This document shows positions 9,500-18,380 of a stretch of DNA of 58,767 nt, piece after piece; position 1 is the stretch's first letter; each line of letters begins with the position of its first letter. The position numbers were made by a program, and so were the translations under genes. The stretch comes from an uncultured Clostridia bacterium (GTDB taxonomy: Bacteria > Bacillota > Clostridia > TANB77 > CAG-508), in assembly GCA_934122085.1 (NCBI GenBank), contig CAKOVS010000009.1, forward strand, positions 1-58,767, written 5' to 3'. A model generated the notes under the pieces. It did not search any database. It saw only the letters and a program-made list of their open reading frames with translations, and was not told the origin of the DNA.

Positions 9500-9732
9500 A
9501 TGAAATTAGGATTATTACTTGAAGGCGGAGCAATGAGAGGTTTATATACAGCTGGAGTATTAGATTATTTTATGGAAAACAATATTTTAAAAAATCAAAT
9601 GAAGAATTTTATGTAGTAGTAACAAATGTGGAAACAGGAAAACCAGAATATGTTAAAATAGAAGATTTAAAGAATAATGATGAATTAGAATATTTAAGAG
9701 CATCAGGCTCAATGCCGTTTGTTTCAAAATGA
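9500..9732 (+). pseudogene. Patatin-like phospholipase remnant
   Basis: The beginning of a bacterial patatin (KLGLLLEGGAMRGLYTAG, the oxyanion Gly-rich loop) breaks off after 30 residues. In another frame the later patatin segment follows (FYVVVTNVETGKPEYVK ... YLRASGSMPFVS). The nucleophile GxSxG region in between is gone, so a deletion with a frame change removed the active site. The original ribosome site (AGAGAG) and ATG survive. Not functional as an acyl hydrolase. Confidence 0.8.
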
Positions 9733-9949
9733 TATAAATAATCATGTTCATAACTTGAATTATATAGATATGGCTTATGAAATTTTAGATACAGAAAAAG
9801 AATTTAATAATGTAAGAATTTTATATAAAAAAGAGATAAAATATAATGATAAGATTAAAGTTTATAGTAAAGAATATAACAATAAATTTTATTTTAAAAT
9901 AATGGATGCAGATAATAATGTTGTAAATTCTTTATTAGAAATGTGGTAA
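9720..9949 (+). pseudogene. Acyl-ACP thioesterase C-terminal fragment
   Basis: About 75 residues starting FQNDINNHVHNLNYIDMAYEI match my memory of the second hot-dog domain of bacterial acyl-ACP thioesterases, which carry a similar N.HVHN..Y segment. The first hot-dog domain is missing and the fragment is joined directly to the patatin remnant, so a deletion fused two unrelated genes. No plausible start codon or ribosome site of its own. Confidence 0.6.
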
Positions 9950-9996
9950 AATACATATAAAAAATATTTAGTATAAAATTACATTGGGGGTAAAAA

Positions 9997-10095
9997 ATGA
10001 ATAAAAAAGATTTTATAATAATTATTGCAATTATCATAGTTGCCAGCATATTAGGAGCAGTATGTGGCAAATTATTTTTAGATAATATAATATGA
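9997..10095 (+). CDS. 32-residue single-span membrane peptide
   Basis: A short open frame with an excellent ribosome site (GGGGGT, 7 bp before ATG): MNKKDF, then a hydrophobic span rich in Ile/Val/Ala/Gly, then a short polar tail. Its TGA overlaps the ATG of the esterase at 10092, so translation of the two is probably coupled. It could be a real small membrane protein or a leader that brings ribosomes to the esterase, which has no ribosome site of its own. Confidence 0.6.
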   Translation: MNKKDFIIIIAIIIVASILGAVCGKLFLDNII

Positions 10096-11021
10096 AAAAG
10101 AAAACGAAAATAGCAATTTTCATCTTAACATTTATTATTACATTTACAATAAGTGCAATAATAAGAATACAGTTATTAGGAAGTGCTCCAATGAAACTAA
10201 TAAAAGTAAATTGGGATGAAACAGTTGGAACAATATATAAAGATTTAGAGTATGAAAATAAAAACGGAAATAAGTATGATTTATATATACCAAATAATTT
10301 AGACAAAAATAAAGAACAAAATTTAATTGTTTACATACATGGAGGAAGTTTTAATTCAGGCTCAAAAGAAGATGGAGATTTATGGTGTAAATATTATGCA
10401 TCAAAAGGCTATATTACAGCAACAATAAATTACACTCTGCAAAATCATGGAATGGAAGCAACTATAAATCTAATGAATAAAGAAATAGAAAGTTCAATTA
10501 AAGCAATTAAAGAAAAAACAGAAAGTTTAGGATATAATGTAACTAAAATGGCATCAAGTGGAGTATCAGCAGGTGGAACGTTAGCAATGAATTTAGCTTA
10601 TAACGGCAATTCCGTAATACCAGTAAAATTCGTATTTCAACTAGCAGCACCTACTTATTTTGAACCATCAGAATGGGGATTATTACAGAAAGTAAATAAA
10701 CTAAAATCTGATGAAGAATTTTATGAGATGATGGTAGGTCTTCCATTTGATGAAAATGTATCACAAAAAGAAATAGATAAGATTTCTCCTGCCTCATTAG
10801 TAACTGAAAATACAGTTCCTACTTTAATGGGATATGGCTTAATAGATCATTGTGTTCCACTAACACAAAAATATTACCTAATAGATGATTTTAATAAATA
10901 TGGTGTAAGTTATGATTATATTGAGTTTCCAAAATCCAATCATGGAATGTATAATGATTTAGATAAAATGCAAATATTTATTGATAAATCATTAGAATAT
11001 TGTGATAAATATTTTAAATAA
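10092..11021 (+). CDS. Membrane-anchored or secreted alpha/beta-hydrolase (esterase)
   Basis: A 309-residue hydrolase of the hormone-sensitive-lipase/BD-FAE type. An N-terminal signal anchor (about residues 5-25) is followed by the oxyanion motif IHGGSF (near residue 83), the nucleophile SSGVSAGGTLA (Ser near 159), the acid in GLIDHCVPL and the catalytic His in SNHGMY near the C-terminus. All catalytic residues are present. Likely acts outside the membrane on acyl or acetyl esters; the substrate is unknown. The start overlaps the small peptide gene upstream. Confidence 0.87.
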   Translation: MKKKTKIAIFILTFIITFTISAIIRIQLLGSAPMKLIKVNWDETVGTIYKDLEYENKNGNKYDLYIPNNLDKNKEQNLIVYIHGGSFNSGSKEDGDLWCKYYASKGYITATINYTLQNHGMEATINLMNKEIESSIKAIKEKTESLGYNVTKMASSGVSAGGTLAMNLAYNGNSVIPVKFVFQLAAPTYFEPSEWGLLQKVNKLKSDEEFYEMMVGLPFDENVSQKEIDKISPASLVTENTVPTLMGYGLIDHCVPLTQKYYLIDDFNKYGVSYDYIEFPKSNHGMYNDLDKMQIFIDKSLEYCDKYFK

Positions 11022-11059
11022 AATTATGAATATTTTAAAAGATTAAAATATTAAATCAA

Positions 11060-11089
11060 AAGGCAGTACAAACTGTCTTTTTTTAAATT
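11060..11089 (+). terminator. Intrinsic terminator after the esterase gene
   Basis: AGGCAGT and ACTGTCT pair around a short loop and are followed by seven T. Confidence 0.8.
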
Positions 11090-11102
11090 TCTAAAAAAAG
11101 TA

Positions 11103-11133
11103 TTGACTTTTTCGTCTTAACTGTATATATACA
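11103..11133 (+). promoter_or_regulatory. Promoter with overlapping GntR-type operator
   Basis: TTGACT (11103-11108) and TATATA (11126-11131) form a promoter with 17-bp spacing. The perfect 12-bp palindrome TGTATATATACA (11122-11133) covers the -10 box. YtrA-subfamily GntR regulators bind short palindromes of this kind, so the regulator encoded 22 bp downstream probably represses its own operon here. Confidence 0.65.
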
Positions 11134-11154
11134 ATAAAGAAAAGAGGAAAAGCT

Positions 11155-11528
11155 ATGAATATTATAATAAGTAATTCAAGTAATACTCCAATATATGAAC
11201 AAATCAAAGAACAAATTAAAAACAAAATAGTATCTAATGAGTTAAAAACAGGAGAATTGTTACCATCAATTAGAAATCTAGCAAAAGATTTAAGAGTAAG
11301 TGTTATAACAACCAAAAATGCTTATGATGAGCTAGAAAGAGAAGGGTATGTAGAAACAATACCAGGAAAAGGAACTTATGTAGCAAACAAAAATATAGAG
11401 CTAATAAAAGAAGAACAATTACAGAAATAGAAAATTTAATAGATACAGTAGTATCTCTTGCTAGAATAAGTAATATTTCTAAAAAAGAAATACAAGATAT
11501 GTTAGATATATTATATGAGGAGGATTAA
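11155..11528 (+). pseudogene. GntR/YtrA-family regulator, frameshifted near its end
   Basis: A winged-helix DNA-binding domain of the YtrA subgroup fills residues 1-80: PIYEQIKEQIKNKI, GELLPSIRNLAKDLRVS, YVETIPGKGTYV. The frame then ends at a TAG (11428-11430), but a shifted frame continues the normal YtrA tail (IENLIDTVVSLARISNIS...MLDILYEED) to 11528. The break lies around 11416-11424. The protein without its tail might still bind DNA; the tail normally makes the dimer and effector region. It is the first gene of a regulator/ATPase/permease operon, and the gene after it also carries a one-base shift. Confidence 0.8.
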
Positions 11529-11533
11529 TTGAA

Positions 11534-12392
11534 ATGGAAAATGTATTAGAAATAAAGGATTTATGCAAAAAATATAAAGACTTCGAGCTAAAAAATGTAA
11601 ATTTGGAATTACCAAAAGGAATGATAATGGGATTAATAGGAGAGAATCGGAGCAGGAAAATCAACTACAATAAAGGCGATTTTAAATATAATAAATACAG
11701 ATAATGGCGAAGTAAAAATATTTGGATTAGATAATAAAAAAGAAGAAAAGAAAATCAAAGAAGATGTAGGAGCCGTATTAGAGGATAGCTTTCTATCAGA
11801 ACACTTAAATCCCATAGATATAAATAAGATAATGAAAAACTTTTATAAAAATTGGGATGAAAAATTATTTTTTAAGTATGTCGAAGAATTTAAGTTACCA
11901 AAAAATAAAATATCAAAAGAATACTCAAGTGGTATGAAAATGAAGTTAAAAATTGCAACAGCACTTTCACACCATCCAAAATTATTAATATTAGATGAAC
12001 CAACATCTGGACTTGATCCAGTAGCAAGAAATGAAATATTAGATATTTTCCAAGATTTTATACAAGATGAAGAACATTCAATATTAGTATCAAGCCATAT
12101 TACATCAGATTTAGAACATATTGCAGATTATATTACATTCATAAACAATGGAGAAATTGTACTTACAAAAACAAGAGATGAACTATTAGAGATTTATGGT
12201 ATTGTAAAATGTTCAGAAGAAGAATTTAAAAAGCTAGATAAAAAAGATTTTATAAAATACAGAAAAAGTAAATATGAATATGAAATTCTAATAGAAAATA
12301 AATTAGAGTTCAAGAAAAAATATGATATTCAAGTAATAGATAAACCAACAATAGAAGACATAATGGTAATTTATATAAAGGGGGAAAAATAA
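11534..12392 (+). pseudogene. ABC transporter ATPase (YtrB-like) with a 1-bp insertion in Walker A
   Basis: The start has a strong ribosome site (GAGGAGG). The first 37 residues read up to the start of Walker A (GLIGEN), where an extra C near 11648 shifts the frame. Removing it restores GENGAGKSTT and then an intact ATPase: SSGMKMKLKIATAL signature, LLILDEPTSGLDP Walker B, VSSHI H-loop, about 285 residues in total. As read, only the part from an internal ATG at 11832 could be made, lacking Walker A. Either a recent inactivation or a sequencing/assembly error. Confidence 0.85.
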
Positions 12393-12394
12393 AT

Positions 12395-13060
12395 ATGAAA
12401 AGCATAAAAGGATTAATTGTAAAAGATTTACTAAATCTAAATCACTATAAATTTTCTCTTTTTGTTATGGTAATGATATTTGTAGGAATTGGAGTAGCAG
12501 ATGCGAAAACATTAAATTTTCTACCAATAATGCTTATGACAATGGTAGGAATGATAGGACTATCTACATTTAATTATGATGAAATTTCAAAAGCAGATAA
12601 ATATTTATTAACACTTCCAACAACCAAAAAAGAAATAGTGAAAGCAAAATATATATTAATTATAGCAATGATTTTGTTAGGAGCAATTATATCAATTGCT
12701 ATAACAACAGGAATAAACTATGTTATTAATAAAGAAATAATGAATTTAGAAGCAATATGTGCAACATTAGTAGGTGGATTCTTTGGAATCAGTTTAGTTG
12801 AGTGTATTCAAATTCCTAGTGTATATAAATGGGGTGCAGAAAAAGGAAGAATACAAATGTTTATATTAATAATATTAGTAACAGGATTGATAGGGGGAGC
12901 AATTTATTTATTAACAACATTTGGTATTGGAGTTGATTTTAATAATATTATAGAATTTATAAAAAACTTTGGAATATATGTAGCAATAATATTTATAGGA
13001 ATAATGTATTTTATTTCATATAGATTATCATGCAAAATATTTCAAAAGAAAGAATTATAA
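12395..13060 (+). CDS. ABC-2 type permease
   Basis: A 221-residue membrane protein with six hydrophobic segments, typical of the short ABC-2 permeases that pair with YtrB-like ATPases. The conserved FNYDEISKADKYLLTLPTTKKEI segment between the second and third membrane spans is characteristic. GGGGGAAAAA precedes the ATG by 7 bp and only 2 bp separate it from the ATPase gene, so the GntR/ATPase/permease genes form one operon, probably responding to envelope stress or antibiotics. Confidence 0.88.
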   Translation: MKSIKGLIVKDLLNLNHYKFSLFVMVMIFVGIGVADAKTLNFLPIMLMTMVGMIGLSTFNYDEISKADKYLLTLPTTKKEIVKAKYILIIAMILLGAIISIAITTGINYVINKEIMNLEAICATLVGGFFGISLVECIQIPSVYKWGAEKGRIQMFILIILVTGLIGGAIYLLTTFGIGVDFNNIIEFIKNFGIYVAIIFIGIMYFISYRLSCKIFQKKEL

Positions 13061-13061
13061 A

Positions 13062-13157
13062 GCTATAACCTACGAAAGTAGAGGCGTTGGTGTAATAACA
13101 GGTTACTGGCTTGTGAAAAACAATGAAGCAATAAAAGAAGAAATTGATAGAAGATAG
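13062..13157 (+). pseudogene. Short C-terminal gene remnant
   Basis: A frame directly after the permease stop reads AITYESRGVGVITGYWLVKN and ends in an acidic helix and TAG at 13155. It has no start codon and no ribosome site. It looks like the tail of a deleted gene; family not identified. Confidence 0.4.
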
Positions 13158-13203
13158 CTTTAAGGTTCAGAATATGGCACTCATTTTGGATATAATATTT
13201 TAT

Positions 13204-13235
13204 ATCTTACAAAAATGTAAGATTATTGTAAGATA
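13204..13235 (+). repeat. Three TCTTAC/GTAAGA half-sites upstream of YccF gene
   Basis: TCTTAC, then GTAAGA, then GTAAGATA occur within 32 bp, spaced 11-12 bp apart, giving one inverted and one direct arrangement. The spacing of about one helix turn suggests a protein-binding site, perhaps for the response regulator whose remnant lies at 13768. A TATAAT-like box follows near 13270. Function inferred. Confidence 0.35.
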
Positions 13236-13392
13236 AAACGATGGAAATAATAATAAAATGATGTTATAATATAAATATTAGTTATAAAGATATAGCTGAT
13301 AAAAATAAGTAATCACAAAAGTTAAGTAATTGATGTGACAAAAAAATCGCATAAAATATGATTTATGCTATAAGCTGAAAGGAAAATGAATT

Positions 13393-13752
13393 ATGAGCTT
13401 TTTAGGAAATGTATTATGGTTTATCTTTGGTGGATTTTTTAGTGGACTTTCTTGGTTCATATCAGGAATTTTATGGTGTATAACAATAATAGGAATACCT
13501 TATGGAAAACAATGTTTCAAATTTGCAAGTTTGTCATTTGCACCATTTGGCAAAGAAATTGAATATGGTGGAGGAGTTCCTTCTTTAATTGCCAATGTGA
13601 TATGGATAATTTTCTTTGGTATACCAATGGCATTAGAAAATCTACTTTTTGGATGTCTATGGTGTATTACAATAGTAGGAATTCCATTTGGACTTCAATT
13701 TTTCAAGATTGCTAAATTATCTTTAGCACCTTTTGGAGCAAGAGTAGATTAG
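13393..13752 (+). CDS. YccF-domain inner membrane protein
   Basis: A 119-residue protein with two YccF (DUF307) repeats: LWFIFGGFFSGLSWFISGI...ITIIGIPYGKQCFKFASLS and the matching IWIIFFGIPMALENLLFG...ITIVGIPFGLQFFKIAKLS. About four membrane segments. The internal duplication of a W-C-I-T-I-GIP-G motif is the family signature. Molecular role is not known. AAAGG lies 9 bp before the ATG. A hairpin GCATAAA/TTTATGC (about 13350-13370) sits in its leader. Confidence 0.9.
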   Translation: MSFLGNVLWFIFGGFFSGLSWFISGILWCITIIGIPYGKQCFKFASLSFAPFGKEIEYGGGVPSLIANVIWIIFFGIPMALENLLFGCLWCITIVGIPFGLQFFKIAKLSLAPFGARVD

Positions 13753-13767
13753 GTGTAATTGTAGTAT

Positions 13768-14199
13768 ATGCGATTTTTGTGGAAGAGTGTAGTTTGCTCT
13801 CCAATTTTTAATGTTAAACTTATATCTTACAAGATTCCTATTATATTTGTAACAAGTAGAAATAGTTCAATGGATGAATTAAATGGAATTATGCTAGGTG
13901 GGGATGACTATATGGAAAAACCATATAATGTGCCTGTACTATTAGCAAGAATACAAAACTTGTTAAATAGAGTTTATCCTAAAGAACAAAAATCAAGTAA
14001 AGTAGAATATAAAGGAATAACATTAGATATTCTAAAATCACAAGTAAAATATAATGATAAAGAAATTGAATTAACAAAAACAGAAATTAAAACATTATAT
14101 TATTTACTTAAAAATACAGATAGAATTATAGCAAGAACAGAGATTATAGATTATTTATGGGATAACGAAGTCTATGCAGATGATAATAGTTTAAGTTAG
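13768..14199 (+). pseudogene. OmpR-family response regulator, truncated at both ends
   Basis: From about 13829 the sequence reads as the second half of a receiver domain (IPIIFVTSRNSSMDELNGIMLGGDDYMEKPYNVPVLLARI, with the conserved Thr/Ser-switch region and the KP lysine) followed by most of a winged-helix output domain (EIELTKTEIKTLYYLL ... RTEIIDYLWDNEVYADDN). The phospho-acceptor Asp half is missing and the recognition helix and wing after DDNSL are lost at the TAG. No histidine kinase is adjacent. Probably the remains of a VanR-like two-component system. Confidence 0.8.
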
Positions 14200-14209
14200 G
14201 AAAAGTAAA

Positions 14210-14454
14210 ATGAGTTATCAATTATCAGATAAAACTAAAGAATTACTTTCAAAAAGAATAGGAATACCTTATGAAAAGTTAATACAGATGGAAGATGAAG
14301 AAATAGATGCGTATATAGAACAAAAAACAGGAAAGAAAATTACTTGGCTAAAGGTGCAACAAAAGTTGATGGTTTACCAATTAGAACTATTGAAGATGTG
14401 GATCAAAGAATGGATGAAATGGTTAGCAAAGAAGATAGTGGTTGGGACAGATAA
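14210..14454 (+). pseudogene. Small conserved hypothetical, frameshifted
   Basis: The frame starts well (ribosome site AGGAAAAG, then MSYQLSDKTKELLSKRIGI) but after KKITW near 14345 a shifted frame continues more convincingly (KGATKVDGLPIRTIEDVDQ ... SKEDSGWDR) to a stop at 14452-14454. The acidic 80-residue product resembles small soluble proteins of gut Clostridia; I do not know a function. If not a sequence error, the gene is broken. Confidence 0.5.
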
Positions 14455-14516
14455 ATCATAAATTTATGATTTACTAGATTTATAGTAAGTTATCGTTGAG
14501 AAAGAAGTGTTGATAT

Positions 14517-15593
14517 ATGAAGAAAAAAATAAGTTTAATGGCAAGTATGGTATTATATTTGATTGCTATAATTATTTTAATATATTATTTTAGTTTAGAG
14601 TTTAATGAATTATTACGTTTAAGTCCAACTGGAAGAATAGTATTATTACTATTAAGTTGTCTTATTATGTATTTTGGTGGATTAGCTTTAACTAAATATA
14701 TAGATGAAAAATATAAGAATAAAGTTTTAAAAATAAATATAGGTATATGGTTTATTTTATATATTATATTGTTATCAACACTTACTTTATTTGATGATTA
14801 TTTTTTTAGAGGAGATTTTAATATATTAAATTGGAATAGTGAGTTGTTTAAAAACTATATGTCTAACTCATTTAATTTAATTCCATTTAAAACAATTTTT
14901 GGTTACATTACAAAATTTATTAGTGGAGATATTGCACCATATATATTTATATATAATATTCTAGGAAATGCAGTTGCTTTAATGCCTTTTGCCTTTTTCT
15001 TACCAATATTATTTGAAAAACAAAAGAAATTAAAAAACTTTTTACTAACAATGATTTGTATAGTTGTGGGTATTGAACTATTGCAATTTATTACAATATC
15101 TGGTTGCTGTGATATTGATGATGTGATTCTAAATGTATTAGGTTCATTAATTATGTTTGTAATATTGCGAATATCATCTATAAACAAATTTTTAAGAAAC
15201 ATAGTCCTTTTAGAAAAAAATAAAATTGATTATAAAGATTTAATAAAAAAGATTATTATTATTTTAATACCAATTATCTGTATTATTGGAGTTGTTTTTA
15301 TAAGTGAAAATAAGTATATAGATAAAAATAGTCAAACTTTTACACACTTAAAGATAATAGATAAAACAAAAGAAGAAAATATTACATGTAATACTGCATT
15401 AGAACAATTTTATGAAGATAAAGAATATATATATTATTTTCCTTGCGAAAAAAGTAAATATGTAATAGTTATATATTCTAATGGTTATCAAGAAACTGTA
15501 AAATCATCTTTAGAATATGGAGATATAACTATTGAAGATTTAGAAAAAAATAACATAGAATTTATCAAACAGAAGAAAGATATGAGTAATTGA
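14517..15593 (+). CDS. VanZ-like membrane protein
   Basis: A 358-residue protein with a VanZ-like core: membrane segments at about residues 6-26, 36-58, 70-92, 135-155 and further ones to about 225, with the family's NLIPFKTI and GNAVALMPFAFFLPI motifs and IELLQFITISGCCDIDDVILNVLGSL. A final membrane segment near 245-262 leads to a roughly 90-residue C-terminal domain, which is an addition compared with minimal VanZ proteins. VanZ relatives are linked to teicoplanin resistance or cell-surface changes, but most have no tested role. Single-gene unit. Confidence 0.87.
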   Translation: MKKKISLMASMVLYLIAIIILIYYFSLEFNELLRLSPTGRIVLLLLSCLIMYFGGLALTKYIDEKYKNKVLKINIGIWFILYIILLSTLTLFDDYFFRGDFNILNWNSELFKNYMSNSFNLIPFKTIFGYITKFISGDIAPYIFIYNILGNAVALMPFAFFLPILFEKQKKLKNFLLTMICIVVGIELLQFITISGCCDIDDVILNVLGSLIMFVILRISSINKFLRNIVLLEKNKIDYKDLIKKIIIILIPIICIIGVVFISENKYIDKNSQTFTHLKIIDKTKEENITCNTALEQFYEDKEYIYYFPCEKSKYVIVIYSNGYQETVKSSLEYGDITIEDLEKNNIEFIKQKKDMSN

Positions 15594-15642
15594 CAAATTA
15601 CAATTTAAATAAGTATAATATTAATAAAAGGAGGAATTTTAA

Positions 15643-16023
15643 ATGAAAGAAAATGCAAAATTTTTTAAATGTCCAATATGTGACAATATAATAGAAATAA
15701 TTGATGGAGATGTACAACATATAACTTGTTGTGGTAGAAAAATGGAAGAAATGAAAGCTAATACTACAGATGCAGCAACGGAAAAACATATACCAATATA
15801 TAAAAAAGTAGAAGATGAAATAGTAGTAAGTGTTGGAGAAGTAGAACATCCAATGGAAAAGGAACATTATATAATGTGGATTGCACAAGTATCAGAAAAT
15901 AGAATAACTCGTGTGAAATTATATCCAGAGCAAGCAACGGAAACTAGATTTCCATATATATCTGGTGCAACATTATATGCTTATTGTAACAAACATGGAT
16001 TATGGAAAACAACAATAGAATAG
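15643..16023 (+). CDS. dfx: Desulfoferrodoxin (superoxide reductase)
   Basis: A two-iron superoxide reductase of 126 residues, cytoplasmic, that reduces superoxide to hydrogen peroxide without making oxygen. The N-terminal desulforedoxin-like centre has CPIC (residues 10-13) and CC (about 30-31). The SOR domain carries the catalytic iron ligands: EKHIPIYKK, the EHPMEKEHYI pair of His, and the late Cys/His in YCNKHGLWK. An AAAGGAGG site is 8 bp before the ATG. Typical of strict anaerobes, which fits the proposed organism. Confidence 0.95.
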   Translation: MKENAKFFKCPICDNIIEIIDGDVQHITCCGRKMEEMKANTTDAATEKHIPIYKKVEDEIVVSVGEVEHPMEKEHYIMWIAQVSENRITRVKLYPEQATETRFPYISGATLYAYCNKHGLWKTTIE

Positions 16024-16096
16024 TAAATAGCTGTAAGTAGAGATAAATTAAAATAAGTAAATCAAAATACTTTAGCAACATTAAATAATAAAAAAT

Positions 16097-16131
16097 TACG
16101 AGGTATTGAATCTAATCAATATCTCTTTTTA
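16097..16131 (+). terminator. Hairpin with T tract
   Basis: GAGGTATTGA and TCAATATCTC pair (with one wobble) around a 6-nt loop and are followed by TTTTTA. It lies before the sigma-factor operon. Confidence 0.65.
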
Positions 16132-16227
16132 ATGAAAAAATTTAATAAAATTTTAAATCTTTTTTATATTTTTTTAGGTTATATTATATGTAAGCTAGTT
16201 TATAAAAGAAAGAAAGGAGGTATTTAC

Positions 16228-16755
16228 TTGGAAGATAAAGAATTAATCTATAAAATACAGCACGGAAATAAAGAATTATTAGAGATATTAATTGAGAAAT
16301 ATTATGATGATATTTATAGATTTTGTTATTATAAAACAGGAAATAGCTCACTTTCTTATGATTTAACACAGGAAACATTCTTGAAATTGATTAAATATAT
16401 AGGAACTTATAAACATAGAGGAAAATTTAAAAGTTATTTAATTACAATAGCAATGAATGTATGTAACACTTATTTTGACGAGAATAAAGTGGAGTTAGAA
16501 GAATTAGATGATAATCAAACTTATAAAGAAAATGATTCTAATGAATTATCAAGAATAGAACAAAAAAATTCAATTGATAAAGCATTAAAAGAACTACCAG
16601 AAAAACAAAAAGAAGTAATTATTTTGAAGTATTATGAAGATTTGAAAATTAAAGATATATCTAAAATACTTGATGAAAAAGTACCTACCATTAAATCAAG
16701 ACTAAAGCAGGGAATAGAAAAATTGAGTAGGTATTTAGGAAAGGAGGACTTTTAA
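16228..16755 (+). CDS. ECF-type RNA polymerase sigma factor
   Basis: A 175-residue sigma factor. I start it at TTG 16228, 8 bp after a perfect AAAGGAGG; upstream in-frame codons lack a ribosome site. Region 2 (YDDIYRFCYYKTGNSSLSYDLTQETFLKLI) and region 4 (LPEKQKEVIILKYYEDL, then the helix-turn-helix with VPTIKSRLKQG) are both complete. It is followed 5 bp later by a membrane protein and then by an ABC transporter, so it probably controls this operon, with the membrane protein as its sensor or anti-sigma factor. Confidence 0.9.
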   Translation: MEDKELIYKIQHGNKELLEILIEKYYDDIYRFCYYKTGNSSLSYDLTQETFLKLIKYIGTYKHRGKFKSYLITIAMNVCNTYFDENKVELEELDDNQTYKENDSNELSRIEQKNSIDKALKELPEKQKEVIILKYYEDLKIKDISKILDEKVPTIKSRLKQGIEKLSRYLGKEDF

Positions 16756-16759
16756 TTAG

Positions 16760-17503
16760 ATGGATAAGTGGAGAGAAATTTTAAACAAAAGAGAATTGCC
16801 AAGTATAGATGAAAATAAAAAAAGGCAATCAATAGAAATATTAAAAATGGAAATAGCAAATACAGAAATAACAGTAAAGGAAAGCTATTTTGAAAAGATA
16901 AAAAGATATATTCCTTTTATGAGTAAAATTACTTTTCTTTTCCAATTTATTCTATTATTGGTAGGAATATTAGTTATAAAATCTATGAATTTTGAGAAAA
17001 CAAGGCTAATTTTATCACTTGTAATGCCAATATTAGCATTTCTTCAAATAATGGAGTTAGAGAAAAGTTTTAAATATAATATGTATGAAATTGAAATGAG
17101 TTGTAAAATGGACTTAAAAGAATTGATTTCAATTAAATTAATAATTAATACATTTATTAATTTATGTATAATGACAGTATTTGCAGTTATGACTGGAACT
17201 CATTTTGAACAGGAAAGTTATGTATTAATTCTTTATTTTTTAGTGCCATTTATGATAACCAATGTTGCTAACATTTTAACAATGCGTTTATTAAAAAATA
17301 AGTCAAACGAAATTGTAAATATGACGATAATGTTATTAATCAATGCGATTTTATTTAAAATTAATATAAAGTTTCCTAGTGTTTATGAAACTTCAAGTGT
17401 TTTAGTATGGTTAGGTTTATTAATTATAACAGTATTTTATTTTATAAAAGCTGTTTATCAATTTTATGAAGAGGAGGATGATTATATATGGAACTTGCAA
17501 TAG
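16760..17503 (+). CDS. Membrane protein, probable sigma-factor partner
   Basis: A 247-residue protein with a soluble N-terminal part of about 50 residues (IEILKMEIANTEITVKESYFEKIKRYIP) followed by six membrane segments. It has no zinc-finger anti-sigma motif. Position directly behind the ECF sigma gene (ribosome site AAGGAGG) and 16-bp overlap with the ABC ATPase gene indicate a common role: sequestering the sigma factor or acting as part of the transporter. Family not recognised with certainty. Confidence 0.75.
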   Translation: MDKWREILNKRELPSIDENKKRQSIEILKMEIANTEITVKESYFEKIKRYIPFMSKITFLFQFILLLVGILVIKSMNFEKTRLILSLVMPILAFLQIMELEKSFKYNMYEIEMSCKMDLKELISIKLIINTFINLCIMTVFAVMTGTHFEQESYVLILYFLVPFMITNVANILTMRLLKNKSNEIVNMTIMLLINAILFKINIKFPSVYETSSVLVWLGLLIITVFYFIKAVYQFYEEEDDYIWNLQ

Positions 17504-18360
17504 ATAGGCTAACAAAACAATATAAAAATAAAATTGCAGTGGATAGAGTTTCTATAAAACTAAAACCAGGAGTTTATGGATTACTTGGTGCAAATGGAGC
17601 AGGAAAAACAACACTTATGAGAATGATATGTGATATTCAAAATCCGACTTCTGGTCAAATTAAATATAATGGAACAGATATAAAAGAACTAGGGGAGGAT
17701 TACAGACAAGTTCTTGGCTATTTACCACAAGATTTTGGATACTATCCAGATTTTACAGCTTATGATTTTTTAATGTATATTGCTGCATTAAAGGGATTAT
17801 CAAAAGAAAAGGCTGAAATGAGAGTGAATGAGTTATTACAAATAGTTAATTTGGAAAATGAAAAAAAACAAAAAGTAAAGACATTTTCTGGAGGAATGAA
17901 ACAAAGATTAGGAATTGCACAAGCAATGTTAAATAACCCAAAGATTCTAATTTTAGATGAGCCAACAGCAGGACTAGACCCAAAAGAAAGGGTAAAGTTT
18001 AGAAACTTAATTAGTAGTTTTTCACAAGATAAAATTGTAATATTATCAACTCATATTGTATCAGATATTGAATTTATTGCAGATGAAATTATTGTGATGA
18101 AAGCAGGTAAAAAGATATTAACAGGAACGCCAGAAGAACTTTTACAAGATTTAAGAGGCAGTGTATGGAAATGTGTTGCTTATGATAAAAAAGAAGTAGA
18201 AATGCTGAATCATAAATATTGTATTATTAATATTCATCAAGAAAATAATACAACAGAATTAAGAATTGTAAGTAGGCAAAAACCAACTGTGAATGCTGTT
18301 AATATAGAACCTAATTTAGAAGATTTATATTTAGCATATTTTCAAGATAATGAAAAATAG
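17488..18360 (+). CDS. ABC transporter ATP-binding protein (ABC-2 type)
   Basis: A 290-residue ATPase. Walker A GANGAGKTT (about residue 35), Q-loop LPQDFGYYP, signature FSGGMKQRLGIAQ, Walker B ILILDEPTAGLDP and LSTHIVSD are intact. The C-terminal 70 residues form the extra domain typical of bacitracin/lantibiotic-type exporters. It overlaps the upstream gene by 16 bp and is followed 20 bp later by its permease. Confidence 0.93.
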   Translation: MELAIDRLTKQYKNKIAVDRVSIKLKPGVYGLLGANGAGKTTLMRMICDIQNPTSGQIKYNGTDIKELGEDYRQVLGYLPQDFGYYPDFTAYDFLMYIAALKGLSKEKAEMRVNELLQIVNLENEKKQKVKTFSGGMKQRLGIAQAMLNNPKILILDEPTAGLDPKERVKFRNLISSFSQDKIVILSTHIVSDIEFIADEIIVMKAGKKILTGTPEELLQDLRGSVWKCVAYDKKEVEMLNHKYCIINIHQENNTTELRIVSRQKPTVNAVNIEPNLEDLYLAYFQDNEK

Positions 18361-18380
18361 AAAAGAAAGGAATGAACAAT

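Noticed and set aside
13350..13370. GCATAAA/TTTATGC hairpin as a riboswitch
   Set aside because: Short simple hairpin without any conserved aptamer sequence.
15598..15888. Minus-strand frame over the desulfoferrodoxin gene
   Set aside because: It is antisense to a well-supported gene, has no ribosome site and a hydrophobic low-complexity product.
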